A program made the position numbers and the translations under genes. DNA of 9,790 bases, taken from contig JAVBQE010000020.1 of NCBI GenBank assembly GCA_031549165.1, positions 1-9,790 of the forward strand, written 5' to 3'. The notes beneath the pieces were generated by a model. It was given only the letters and a program-made list of their open reading frames with translations, was not told the origin of the DNA and made no database searches. Source of the stretch: Parelusimicrobium sp031549165. Lineage in GTDB: Bacteria > Elusimicrobiota > Elusimicrobia > Elusimicrobiales > Elusimicrobiaceae. Positions 1 through 6,517 of this stretch are shown piece after piece (within the stretch, counting starts at the first letter, position 1; the number at the start of each line of letters is the position of its first letter).

Positions 1-105
1 TTTGGGGAATTGAAGCAGAAATATGTTAGGCATAAAGGACTGTGGAACAAAAACCGTGAACAGTATTTAAAGTGGTATTGTTATTTTAAAAATCATCCAA
101 AATAG
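1..105 (+). CDS. 3' end of an unidentified protein gene
   Basis: An open frame runs from the window edge to a TAG at 103-105 and encodes 34 residues. The tail is rich in Lys, Tyr and Trp (it contains KGLWNKNREQYLKWYCYFKN) and is hydrophilic, with no membrane segment. Such a basic, aromatic C-terminus is seen in some glycosyltransferase-like proteins, but I do not recognise the family and assign no function. The gene is cut by the window. It converges with the AsmA-like gene; the 55 bp between the two stop codons hold an 8-base T run at 143-150 but no strong stem in front of it. The composition is plausible for coding, but so short a fragment could be chance. Confidence 0.5.
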   Translation, partial: FGELKQKYVRHKGLWNKNREQYLKWYCYFKNHPK

Positions 106-160
106 CAACACTTTATAGGGCTATATACCCGCAATGACGACATTTTTTTTATTCTAAATT

Positions 161-2338
161 TTATTTCGTTGCAGCGGGTTCGGGAGTATCATCCTTGACA
201 CCGAGCACGCCGCTTTTGAAAGCGCGCACTGCCGCGTTATTTAAAAGAGTCTGGCTGAATAGACGGCCGATGCTGCCCAGCACGCTCATGGAACCTTTAG
301 GCTCATCAATAGTTCCTTTAACTTTTACGGTCAGCGGCATAATGCCGCCTTCTACATGTTTGCCCGGGGCGGCGTTAATGGTCATGTCTAAATCTCTTGT
401 GTTAAAATCCATATCGCCGCCAACCTGGAAGGACAGCACCTCGGACACAAAATAACTTTTTTTAATGTCCGCTCTGCCTTTATTAAAGTTAAGCACGGTG
501 GCAAAGGTATCAAAATTCATCTTACCATCAAGTTTATGGTCCTCAAGCTCTGGGTTTATTACGCCGTCTTCATCGGGCTCGGGCTCATTTTTATTTACTT
601 TTACCAACCCTTCCAGCACGCCTACGATGTTGAGGCTGTTAATCATTTTGCTTACCACGCAAAGCGAAGTAAACAGCACGCGCGTGATGGCATTGCTCTG
701 CGCGAGTTCATGTATATCTTTTATTTGGCCGGAGGCGGCGCTTAGATGCATATAGCCGCGCAGTTTATCCAGCATAATAGTAACGTCTGAAACATCCGAG
801 CTGAGCTTAAGATGTTCTGCTTTAAAAAAGGGCCCGTCAAAGCTTCTTATATCCACATGCGTTTGTATCCTGAAGGGCGGCAGGTTAAGCTTTTCATTCC
901 ACTCTTCCTGTAATTCTTTGATGGACTTTTCGCTGGGGGCATTCTCAAAATCCTGTATTTCTTTGACGATTACCTTGCGCTCCGCTTTTGTCGGGTGGAC
1001 GTATACGCGGTGCGCGTCAAAAGCGGCAATGATATCCCCGCCTTCCGGGCGCATTAAAAATTTAAGTTTGGAATAGAACGTGTGCCCGTTAAGTTTACCT
1101 TGTATTGCAGGCAGGTTTATATCTTTAATGCTTGCCACTTCTACCTTTGTGTTAAACGCGCTTAAGGTGCCTGCATCCGGTAAGTGGCCGCCAACGTCGG
1201 TAATATTTATAAAACCTTTAGCGTCCATGTCTTTTATTTCAAAGTCAAAATCCGCAGTGCCTTGCGGTTTGTATTCTTCCGCCTGCGGCACGGCCTTGTG
1301 TATTTCCGATAAGAGGATTTGGCCCAGCAGGCGCAGGTCATGCTTGTCCGGCGTAACAAAGCCTTTGGTGTTTAAAGTAGAGAATGCGGTGTTAATATTA
1401 AAATCTTCTATATTAATTTTTTGTGCGGGTATATCCGCTGCTATTTTACCGTTGATCTTTAGAGAGGATAAATTAAAATAAGGAAGCGCCGCGAGGTCTC
1501 TAAAAGAATAAGAAACAAGTTTCCTGGCATGCGCCTGGAAGTTAAGCTCCGGCGCGTTAAAGTTGCTTAGTTTACCATTAAGCGCCATGCTGGAGCCGTT
1601 ATAAGAGAGGACGGCGGTTTTTATCTGTATATAAGCATTGTCCAAATCTCCGCCGGCAAGGTGCATGTAAACAGTAATGCCGGTGCGGACTTGCGGCGTT
1701 TTGATATCTTTATATATAAGCTTAAAGTAGTTATTGCTGCTGACTCTGAAAGGTTTCTCCATGTCAAAGCCGGAGATGTCAATGGAAAGATCGTCTATCT
1801 TAAGTTCTAAATCCTGCGTTTGGTCTATAAACACAATGTCCGTGCTTTCCACCTGCAAGGTGCGAATGAGAAATGCAATGAAAGCCCGGCGGTCCTGCTT
1901 TTTTTCCACAGTGCTTTCCTGGACAAACTCTTCTGAGAGCAGGCGCTCAAAGTTAAAATGTCCTTCTTTATTTTTAATAATATTAAGCTTAAGGCCGTCA
2001 ACTAAAATATGTTTTATTTTAAAGCTACGCCTTATAAGGCCGGGAAGAGAAAAGCGGAGCGTAACGTGGTCCACATAGGCTATGTCTTCTTTTTCAGACA
2101 CTACGCTTAAACCCTGTAAATCCAGCCCGTAAAGCCCGGCGGAAATGCCCGCTATTTTAACGTCTGCGTTATTAAGCGCGGCAGAGACCCGCTGCTCAAT
2201 ATTTGCTTTAACGCTCTCAAGAGGCAGGAGATATCTTAAGGCAAGTTCTGTACCCAGCACCGCGGCAATTAGGAAAAATACAGAATATAGGATTATGCGC
2301 GAGAGCACCTTATGTTTGGTAAAAAAACGTTTGGACAT
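161..2338 (-). CDS. AsmA-family envelope protein
   Basis: A 725-residue protein of the AsmA/DUF748 type. Residues 1-13 are basic, residues about 14-36 form one hydrophobic membrane anchor, and the rest is a long region of alternating beta-type segments predicted to lie in the periplasm. The segment right after the anchor resembles the AsmA N-terminus (an amphipathic stretch, then repeated I-x-G and D-L-x-G-L patterns). The tail shows the usual AsmA C-terminal signature, MPLTVKVKGTIDEPKG, near residues 667-682, followed by a short amphipathic helix and an acidic, Pro-rich end. AsmA-like proteins (AsmA, TamB, YhdP relatives) are linked to phospholipid transport to, and assembly of, the outer membrane; the exact role here is inference. 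The gene is divergent from the mscS-like gene. No Shine-Dalgarno sequence precedes the ATG, so the message may be leaderless or start slightly downstream (a GTG lies at codon 11). Confidence 0.82.
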   Translation of the reverse strand: MSKRFFTKHKVLSRIILYSVFFLIAAVLGTELALRYLLPLESVKANIEQRVSAALNNADVKIAGISAGLYGLDLQGLSVVSEKEDIAYVDHVTLRFSLPGLIRRSFKIKHILVDGLKLNIIKNKEGHFNFERLLSEEFVQESTVEKKQDRRAFIAFLIRTLQVESTDIVFIDQTQDLELKIDDLSIDISGFDMEKPFRVSSNNYFKLIYKDIKTPQVRTGITVYMHLAGGDLDNAYIQIKTAVLSYNGSSMALNGKLSNFNAPELNFQAHARKLVSYSFRDLAALPYFNLSSLKINGKIAADIPAQKINIEDFNINTAFSTLNTKGFVTPDKHDLRLLGQILLSEIHKAVPQAEEYKPQGTADFDFEIKDMDAKGFINITDVGGHLPDAGTLSAFNTKVEVASIKDINLPAIQGKLNGHTFYSKLKFLMRPEGGDIIAAFDAHRVYVHPTKAERKVIVKEIQDFENAPSEKSIKELQEEWNEKLNLPPFRIQTHVDIRSFDGPFFKAEHLKLSSDVSDVTIMLDKLRGYMHLSAASGQIKDIHELAQSNAITRVLFTSLCVVSKMINSLNIVGVLEGLVKVNKNEPEPDEDGVINPELEDHKLDGKMNFDTFATVLNFNKGRADIKKSYFVSEVLSFQVGGDMDFNTRDLDMTINAAPGKHVEGGIMPLTVKVKGTIDEPKGSMSVLGSIGRLFSQTLLNNAAVRAFKSGVLGVKDDTPEPAATK

Positions 2339-2369
2339 ATTTTATTATATAATTTTAAGAGGAGAAACT
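2339..2369. promoter_or_regulatory. Divergent promoter spacer with palindromic -10
   Basis: Only 31 bp separate the two divergent start codons. The spacer contains the perfect palindrome ATTATATAAT at 2344-2353, which gives a consensus TATAAT on the + strand (2348-2353) and another on the - strand (2349-2344). Expected start sites would be near 2360 for the mscS-like gene and near 2337 for the AsmA-like gene, right at its ATG. Neither strand has a good -35 box at 16-18 bp. The + strand ribosome site (AAGAGGAG, 2357-2364) lies between the palindrome and the ATG at 2370. Promoter function is inferred from sequence only. Confidence 0.45.
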
Positions 2370-3920
2370 ATGCTAAATAAAAAATTATTTCTTACCCTGT
2401 TTTTTGTACTTTTAACTCTTCCCTTTTTCTCTCAGGAAAGCAAGGCGCCCGTGGCGCCGTTTGGAGATGAACTCTTTTTTATCCACGGGGACTCGGGCTC
2501 CATCACCGCGCAAATGCGCGCCGACGCTGTGGAAAAAAATATTGCCGCCCTTCACAGAGAGCTTACCTTTAACCCGGAACTTTTGGTAATAGAACATAAG
2601 GCAGATATTGACAATATCCTCTACAAAAATAAGATTATCACAGGCATTATAGACGCGCAGGCCAAAGCGGAAGGCTACAGCCGGGAGGACTATGCGGCGT
2701 ATGTAAAAAACGCCATACTTTCCGCCGTGGAGTTTGAAAGAAATAAAAACCAAACCGCGTTTTTGCTAAGAGAACTCGGTGTTGGCGCGGTGATAATACT
2801 GGCCGTGCTTATCTTTATTTTCTTCCTTCATAAGTGTGACTGCAAGGTAAGAGAAATCGTAATCAAAAAACAAAACAAACATGCCGCAATTAATAATATT
2901 GTGGATTTACATACGCAGAAACATATCGCTTTTGTAATATCAAAAGTTGTTAAAGTGGTGCTGGGTATAACTGCTGTCTGCGCAGGCTTCATCGGCTTGA
3001 TGAACCTATTTCCCAAAACGCGCCATACGGCACACGTAGTAATAGGCTCTCTGGCGGCGCCAGTACACAAGGGCTTTAGCGCGTTTGTAAATTATATTCC
3101 GGACCTGCTGGATATTATTTTTATACTTGCGGTGTTTTTCATACTTACAAAAATGTGCAGAAATTTAGCGCAGAAAATATCTTCCGGCAAAATAAAAATA
3201 ACCAACTTTCACCCGGACTGGGCAATACCCACCTACCGCATACTTTTGGTTATTTTTCTGGTGTTTACATTTATCTTTGTGTTCCCGCATTTACCTAATT
3301 CGGACTCGGCCGGCTTTAAAGGCATTTCCGTTTTTTTAGGTGTGCTGCTGTCTTTAGGCTCTACGTCAATAATCAGCAACATGGTGTCGGGGCTGGTTAT
3401 CACATACATGCGTCCGTTTAAAGTGGGCGAAGTAGTGAAAATGGGCGAAGTAACTGGTGCTGTGGTGGAAAAGAACGCGCTTGTAACGCGCATTCTTACA
3501 TCTAAAAATGAAATCATCACTATCCCCAACTCCAACATCATGACGGCGCACACTGTCAACTATACAACTTCTGCCAAAGAGCGCGGGCTTATATTGCACA
3601 CCAGCGTAGTGGTGGATTACAATGTAGAGTGGAAAAAAGTTTACGAAATGTTAACCGAGGCCGCGCTGAAAACGCCCAACACACTTAAAACTTCCGCGCC
3701 TTACGTGCGCCAGATGGAGCTGCAGGAGTCCGGTGCGAAATACGAGATAAATGTATTTACCGACAATGTGGATAAAGTACCGCTCATTTACACCAACCTG
3801 CATGAGAATATACAAGACGTTTTCAACGAAGCGGGAATTGAGCTTATGAATACCGACACCCTAGCCATCCGCGACGGAAACGAGAGCGACCTGCCTAAAA
3901 AATACCAAAAGAAACCTTAA
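2370..3920 (+). CDS. MscS-family mechanosensitive ion channel
   Basis: A 516-residue small-conductance mechanosensitive channel homologue of the inner membrane, which would release solutes on osmotic downshock. The start is set by AAGAGGAG at 2357-2364, 5 bases before the ATG; the frame stays open upstream to 2145 but that part lies opposite the AsmA-like gene. Residues 1-22 look like a signal peptide (MLNKKLFLTLFFVLLTLPFF), followed by an extra periplasmic helical domain (about 23-133). Membrane segments lie near 137-154, 185-213, 243-262 and 289-306. The pore helix region (about 316-346) has the small-residue pattern LGSTSIISNMVSGLVITYMR, leading into RPFKVGE at 348-354 and the beta domain (ITIPNSNIM, 383-391), all hallmarks of MscS. 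It is larger than E. coli MscS (286 residues) because of the added N-terminal domain and helices, like many MscS paralogues in other phyla. It ends just before a palindromic repeat. Confidence 0.9.
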   Translation: MLNKKLFLTLFFVLLTLPFFSQESKAPVAPFGDELFFIHGDSGSITAQMRADAVEKNIAALHRELTFNPELLVIEHKADIDNILYKNKIITGIIDAQAKAEGYSREDYAAYVKNAILSAVEFERNKNQTAFLLRELGVGAVIILAVLIFIFFLHKCDCKVREIVIKKQNKHAAINNIVDLHTQKHIAFVISKVVKVVLGITAVCAGFIGLMNLFPKTRHTAHVVIGSLAAPVHKGFSAFVNYIPDLLDIIFILAVFFILTKMCRNLAQKISSGKIKITNFHPDWAIPTYRILLVIFLVFTFIFVFPHLPNSDSAGFKGISVFLGVLLSLGSTSIISNMVSGLVITYMRPFKVGEVVKMGEVTGAVVEKNALVTRILTSKNEIITIPNSNIMTAHTVNYTTSAKERGLILHTSVVVDYNVEWKKVYEMLTEAALKTPNTLKTSAPYVRQMELQESGAKYEINVFTDNVDKVPLIYTNLHENIQDVFNEAGIELMNTDTLAIRDGNESDLPKKYQKKP

Positions 3921-3931
3921 AAATTAATGCC

Positions 3932-4038
3932 GTCATTGCGAACGAAGCGCGGCAATCTCCCTCTTAAAGCTGTACGACCATGAGTGGGAGTTTGCCGCGC
4001 GCCTGCCCAGAGCGCAGCGTGGGGTTGCTCGCAATAAC
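3932..4038. repeat. Palindromic intergenic repeat, family A copy 1
   Basis: A 107-bp imperfect inverted repeat fills the spacer between the convergent mscS-like and radical SAM genes. The left end is GTCATTGCGA and the right end TCGCAATAAC; the inner arms are CGCGGCAATCTCCC and its partner GGGAGTTTGCCGCG, and the centre holds GCTGTACGAC. It matches the element at 7462-7549 in both arms and in the centre, but carries about 19 extra bases in its right arm. It probably behaves as a REP-like dispersed element. It may also act as a bidirectional stem terminator, although no T run follows on either strand. Confidence 0.85.
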
Positions 4039-4047
4039 AACTTTCTT

Positions 4048-4935
4048 TTATTTGAAAAGCAGCATCTGCTCTTTGGGTTTTACTTTATCTTTATTCGGGT
4101 TTTTGTAGTGGAACGGCAAATAATATTTGTGTGAAAGCGCGCTAAACATGCGCTCCAGCTGCGCGTCATAACCTTCCGGCGCGTAGGCGGTGCGGTAGAG
4201 CTTTTTAAGGCGGAAATATGCACCGGGAAAATGCTCCTGTGCAAAAGTAAAAAAGTTTTTTCTTGTTTGGCTCCTTAAATTTAAAGAGCAGTAAATAGAA
4301 TATTTAACCCCCGCCTCCTTAGCCGCCGCGTAAAGGCCGTCAATATTTTCATAAGTATCGGTGATATACGGCATAACGGGCATAATGTGCATGCCGGTAG
4401 AAACCTGCGTTTGGGAAAATGCCTTCAACATCTCAAAACGCGCAGGCGTGGAGGAGGCGTTAGGTTCAATTTTGGCGCGCAGCGCGTCGTCTGCGCAGGT
4501 TATGGTGCTTGCGACGTTGACGTAAGTAAGTGAACCTAATTTTTCCCACAAATCAAAATCTCTTAATAACAGCGCGGACTTTGTGGAAATTATTGCCGGG
4601 TTTTTATATTTAATTAAAACGCGCAGAATATCCGGCATAAGTTTAAAGTGTTTTTCCGCCGGCTGGTAGGAGTCTGTCACTCCTCCGAGGTTGATAACTT
4701 CGCCCGTCCAGCTTTTAGCGGCAAGCTGCTTTTCCAGCCGCTCAACAATATTCGTTTTAACATAAATATTGTCAAAGTAGCCTTCGCTGTTAAGGTAGTC
4801 ATGCGAGTACATGGCAAAGCAATACTCACACCCGTGCTGGCAGCCGCGGTAGGCGTTTAAGTCCCAGGTATAAGGTAAATATCCGTCCAGCTTATTGCAG
4901 GCGGACTTACATTTTATTTCTATAAAGTTTGCCAT
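4048..4935 (-). CDS. SPL-family radical SAM protein
   Basis: A 295-residue radical S-adenosylmethionine enzyme of the spore photoproduct lyase-like group (COG1533, SplB-type). The cluster-binding motif is GCQHGCEYCF, with cysteines at 32, 36 and 39 (CX3CX2C), preceded by the family's typical NAYRGC. A later GGVTDSYQPAE stretch (about 84-94) and ISTKSALLLRD (about 116-126) match the conserved barrel strands of this family. The 4Fe-4S cluster would cleave SAM to a 5'-deoxyadenosyl radical, but the substrate is unknown: most non-spore members of COG1533 have no proven role and should not be taken as DNA repair enzymes. Its ATG (4935-4933) shares a base with the TAA of the fluoride channel gene (TAATG), indicating translational coupling. 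Family assignment is strong; function is open. Confidence 0.88.
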   Translation of the reverse strand: MANFIEIKCKSACNKLDGYLPYTWDLNAYRGCQHGCEYCFAMYSHDYLNSEGYFDNIYVKTNIVERLEKQLAAKSWTGEVINLGGVTDSYQPAEKHFKLMPDILRVLIKYKNPAIISTKSALLLRDFDLWEKLGSLTYVNVASTITCADDALRAKIEPNASSTPARFEMLKAFSQTQVSTGMHIMPVMPYITDTYENIDGLYAAAKEAGVKYSIYCSLNLRSQTRKNFFTFAQEHFPGAYFRLKKLYRTAYAPEGYDAQLERMFSALSHKYYLPFHYKNPNKDKVKPKEQMLLFK

Positions 4936-5312
4936 TAGAGAAATATCTTAGCAGTTTTGAAACCGAGAAACACAAATAAAAGACATAAGAAGACATTAAG
5001 AAAAATGTTTAGAAACGCATGGAACATTTGGTTAGAATGTATAAGCAGCAAAGTCTCATGCGAAAAAGAAGAAAACGTGGTAAACCCGCCCAGAAGCCCG
5101 ACAATAAGAAAAAGCCGCGCGCTATTTTGCGAAGGCAAAATAAGCACCGCCAAAACCCCTATAAGAAACGACCCCGCCGCATTAACAAACAAAGTAGCAA
5201 ACGGAAACGGATGCTTAAAAAAATAAACGCAAAACACGCTAACGCCGTAGCGCAGCGCCGCCCCCAAAGCCCCACCCGCCCCAACAAGTATAAAGTCTTT
5301 AACAAGGTTCAT
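4935..5312 (-). CDS. crcB: Fluoride ion channel FluC/CrcB
   Basis: A 125-residue membrane protein of the CrcB/Fluc family, which exports fluoride as an antiparallel dual-topology dimer in the inner membrane. The size is typical. Diagnostic motifs are all present: GAGGALGAALRYG near the N-terminus (residues 11-23), TLFVNAAGSFLIG (about 40-52) with the pore-lining Asn, and GLLGGFTTFSSFSHET (about 73-88), which contains the TTFS polar track, the Phe residues that coordinate fluoride and the central Na+ site region. Four hydrophobic helices are evident. The start ATG lies at 5312-5310 with no clear Shine-Dalgarno sequence before it. No fluoride riboswitch is apparent upstream, where dispersed repeats lie instead. 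The gene is coupled to the downstream radical SAM gene by a one-base overlap. Confidence 0.95.
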   Translation of the reverse strand: MNLVKDFILVGAGGALGAALRYGVSVFCVYFFKHPFPFATLFVNAAGSFLIGVLAVLILPSQNSARLFLIVGLLGGFTTFSSFSHETLLLIHSNQMFHAFLNIFLNVFLCLLFVFLGFKTAKIFL

Positions 5313-5343
5313 AAATATATTCTATAAAAAAATACTACATATC

Positions 5344-5382
5344 CACCCTCACCCTACCCTCTCCCATCAAAGGGAGAGGGTA
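5344..5382. repeat. CCCTCTCC palindromic repeat, family B copy 1
   Basis: A C-rich tract ends in a perfect 11-bp inverted repeat: TACCCTCTCCC at 5355-5365 and GGGAGAGGGTA at 5372-5382, around the loop ATCAAA. A related copy is at 6454-6490. This C-rich stem is of a kind found dispersed between genes in many bacterial genomes. It sits about 30 bp upstream of the crcB start and would be in its leader if transcription starts further up. Confidence 0.8.
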
Positions 5383-5498
5383 AAGAGGAGGAAATAAAAT
5401 GAATATATAACAACAAGATCCTTCGCTCCGCTCAGGATGACAGCAAAAAACCAGTGCAAACCAACGCCCATGCCGTTACAAGGATGTGCAAGCGAAGC

Positions 5499-5530
5499 GA
5501 GCACCTCACGCAGCGAAGCCAGTGAGGCTC
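5499..5530. repeat. Hairpin next to the 71-bp cruciform
   Basis: GAGCACCTCAC pairs with GTGAGGCTC across the spacer GCAGCGAAGCCA, with one bulged base. The right arm overlaps a second possible stem, GGCTCA (5526-5531) with TGAGCC (5540-5545), which abuts the following cruciform. The two stems compete for the same bases. This may be part of one composite element running to 5625. Confidence 0.6.
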
Positions 5531-5542
5531 ACAGGATTTTGA

Positions 5543-5613
5543 GCCGAATTTGTATTTTTATGAGGTGACAGCGTACTCGTGTACGCCGAACCTCATAAAG
5601 ATACAAATTCGGC
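5543..5613. repeat. 71-bp nested inverted repeat (cruciform)
   Basis: Two 24-base arms (5543-5566 and 5590-5613, beginning GCCGAATTTGTA and ending TACAAATTCGGC) are complementary apart from one position that can form a G:T pair. The 23-base interior contains a perfect hairpin, GCGTAC-TCGT-GTACGC (5571-5586). This is the longest stem in the window. It could be a small non-autonomous element or a structured RNA region. I see no ORF that would explain it. Confidence 0.8.
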
Positions 5614-5638
5614 CCATATGCCGAAGAGCCAACCACGC

Positions 5639-5656
5639 GCGCGCGGAGCAGCGCGC
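5639..5656. repeat. GC-rich hairpin GCGCGC
   Basis: GCGCGC (5639-5644) and GCGCGC (5651-5656) enclose a six-base loop, GGAGCA. It lies just beyond the terminator of the FKBP gene on the - strand. It is alternating pure CG sequence with no recognised role. Confidence 0.5.
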
Positions 5657-5670
5657 CATCATAAAGTAAA

Positions 5671-5690
5671 CCCCCGTCGGATGACGGGGG
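5671..5690 (-). terminator. Rho-independent-type terminator after FKBP
   Basis: A perfect 8-bp stem, CCCCCGTC / GACGGGGG with a 4-base loop, lies 27 bp past the stop of the FKBP gene. Read on the - strand the stem is followed by TTTACTTTAT, an adequate though interrupted T-rich tail. It would close the lipoprotein/FKBP operon and separate it from crcB. Confidence 0.7.
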
Positions 5691-5716
5691 GTCCACCTTT
5701 TCTCCAACAAAACAAG

Positions 5717-6436
5717 CTATTTAACTTCTAATAATTCCACGTCAAAGATAAGAACAGAATTAGGCGGTATTATGCCTGCAGGCCTGTTGCCATAGGCCGT
5801 CTCCGGCGGACAAACAAGCTGCGCTTTACCGCCAACTTTTACTTCCTGCATACCCTTTCTCCAGCAAGGAATAACCTGGCCTAAGGCAAACTCTATAGGC
5901 TCGCCTCTGCTTACAGAGCTGTCAAACACCGTACCGTCAATAAGCGTGCCGTGGTAATGTACTTTAACGGCGCTGTCGGCGGACGGGCTTTTGCCTTTAC
6001 CTTTAGCAACCTGCTGGTAAAGTATGCCGTCTTCTAAAGTTTTAACGCCCTTTTCTTTTTTCTTAGAGGCTAAAAACTCATTTTGCGCTTCGCGCTGTCT
6101 TTTGGCAAGGAGTTCGCCGTCTTCTTTATATCGCTGGGTGATGGGGCCTTTATAGTCGTCAATTTTAACCTGCGAGGTTTTGTTGGTAAGGCTGTCTAAC
6201 ATGCCCTGCTGGATGGCGAGGTACTCGTCCTGATCTTGAATGATAAGATTTTTTTTGATGTTCTCACCCATCATAAAACCTAAAGAGTACATCATCTTCT
6301 GGTTTTCTGCTTTGGGGTCTTTGGGCTGCTCCGCTAGGACTTTGCCCTCTTCCGGTTTTACTTCGGCCGCTTTTTCTGCGAATGCTACTGCAGATATGGC
6401 TGACACTGCTAAGATTAATACTAATACTTTTTTCAT
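5717..6436 (-). CDS. Periplasmic FKBP-type peptidyl-prolyl isomerase (FkpA/Mip-like)
   Basis: A 239-residue FKBP-type cis-trans prolyl isomerase and likely chaperone of the periplasm. Residues 1-20 form a Sec signal peptide with a good AFA-EK cleavage site and no lipobox Cys. Residues about 43-125 match the helical FKBP_N dimerisation domain (YSLGFMMGENI near 50-60, then a long charged helix). The C-terminal FKBP domain covers about 150-239, with the active-site aromatic set visible: Tyr161 in VHYHG, Phe171-Asp172 in FDSS, Phe183, Val188-Ile189, Trp192 in VIPCWRKG, Tyr215 in AYG and Phe231 near the end. The usual VIPGW reads VIPCW, a tolerated change. The ATG is preceded at 5 bases by AGGAG (6442-6446). 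It lies 81 bp downstream of the LPP20-like lipoprotein gene on the same strand and may help fold envelope proteins, including the neighbours. Confidence 0.93.
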   Translation of the reverse strand: MKKVLVLILAVSAISAVAFAEKAAEVKPEEGKVLAEQPKDPKAENQKMMYSLGFMMGENIKKNLIIQDQDEYLAIQQGMLDSLTNKTSQVKIDDYKGPITQRYKEDGELLAKRQREAQNEFLASKKKEKGVKTLEDGILYQQVAKGKGKSPSADSAVKVHYHGTLIDGTVFDSSVSRGEPIEFALGQVIPCWRKGMQEVKVGGKAQLVCPPETAYGNRPAGIIPPNSVLIFDVELLEVK

Positions 6437-6453
6437 TTTCGCTCCTAAATATT

Positions 6454-6490
6454 CACCCTCTCCCTGCCCTCTCCACTCAAGGGAGAGGCT
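6454..6490. repeat. CCCTCTCC palindromic repeat, family B copy 2
   Basis: A second, diverged copy of the element at 5344-5382. It shares the CACCCTC lead-in, the CCCTCTCC arm, the A/T-C-A-A loop and the GGGAGAGG arm. Here the stem is CCTCTCC (6468-6474) with GGAGAGG (6482-6488); an alternative left arm exists at 6457-6464. It sits between the LPP20-like stop and the FKBP ribosome site, so it would be inside the FKBP leader. Confidence 0.7.
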
Positions 6491-6517
6491 ATCAAGGAAG
6501 AATGGATTTTATAATCC

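Larger units (their letters stand above)
5324..5716. other. Repeat-packed spacer between FKBP and crcB
   Basis: A stretch of nearly 400 bp without a convincing gene, made of adjoining inverted repeats. From left to right: the family B stem; a short ATCCT/AGGAT stem (5418-5435) in a sequence ending GGATGACAG; a GAGCACCTCAC/GTGAGGCTC stem (5499-5530); a 71-bp cruciform (5543-5613); a GCGCGC hairpin (5639-5656); and a terminator stem (5671-5690). One 32-codon open frame crosses it (5470-5568) and is probably incidental. No promoter is clear. It looks like a site where dispersed repeats have accumulated. Confidence 0.7.

Noticed and set aside
118..150. A terminator between the first two genes
   Set aside because: GGG (118-120) and CCC (128-130) give only a 3-bp stem, and the T run begins 12 bases later. 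It is not convincing, although CGCAATGAC at 130-138 may be the worn end of a family A repeat.
2145..2369. An extended start for the mscS-like gene at 2145
   Set aside because: The frame is open, but this part lies opposite the AsmA-like coding region, lacks a signal peptide, and the ATG at 2370 has a strong ribosome site followed by a typical signal sequence.
4957..5327. Basic, Lys/Arg-rich open frames on the + strand opposite crcB
   Set aside because: The antisense of a hydrophobic membrane protein gene with these codons naturally gives Lys/Arg-rich frames; the crcB motifs on the other strand are decisive.
5313..5420. A fluoride riboswitch upstream of crcB
   Set aside because: I looked on the - strand for the conserved pseudoknot segments of the crcB motif and did not find them; the region is the C-rich palindrome and AT-rich sequence.
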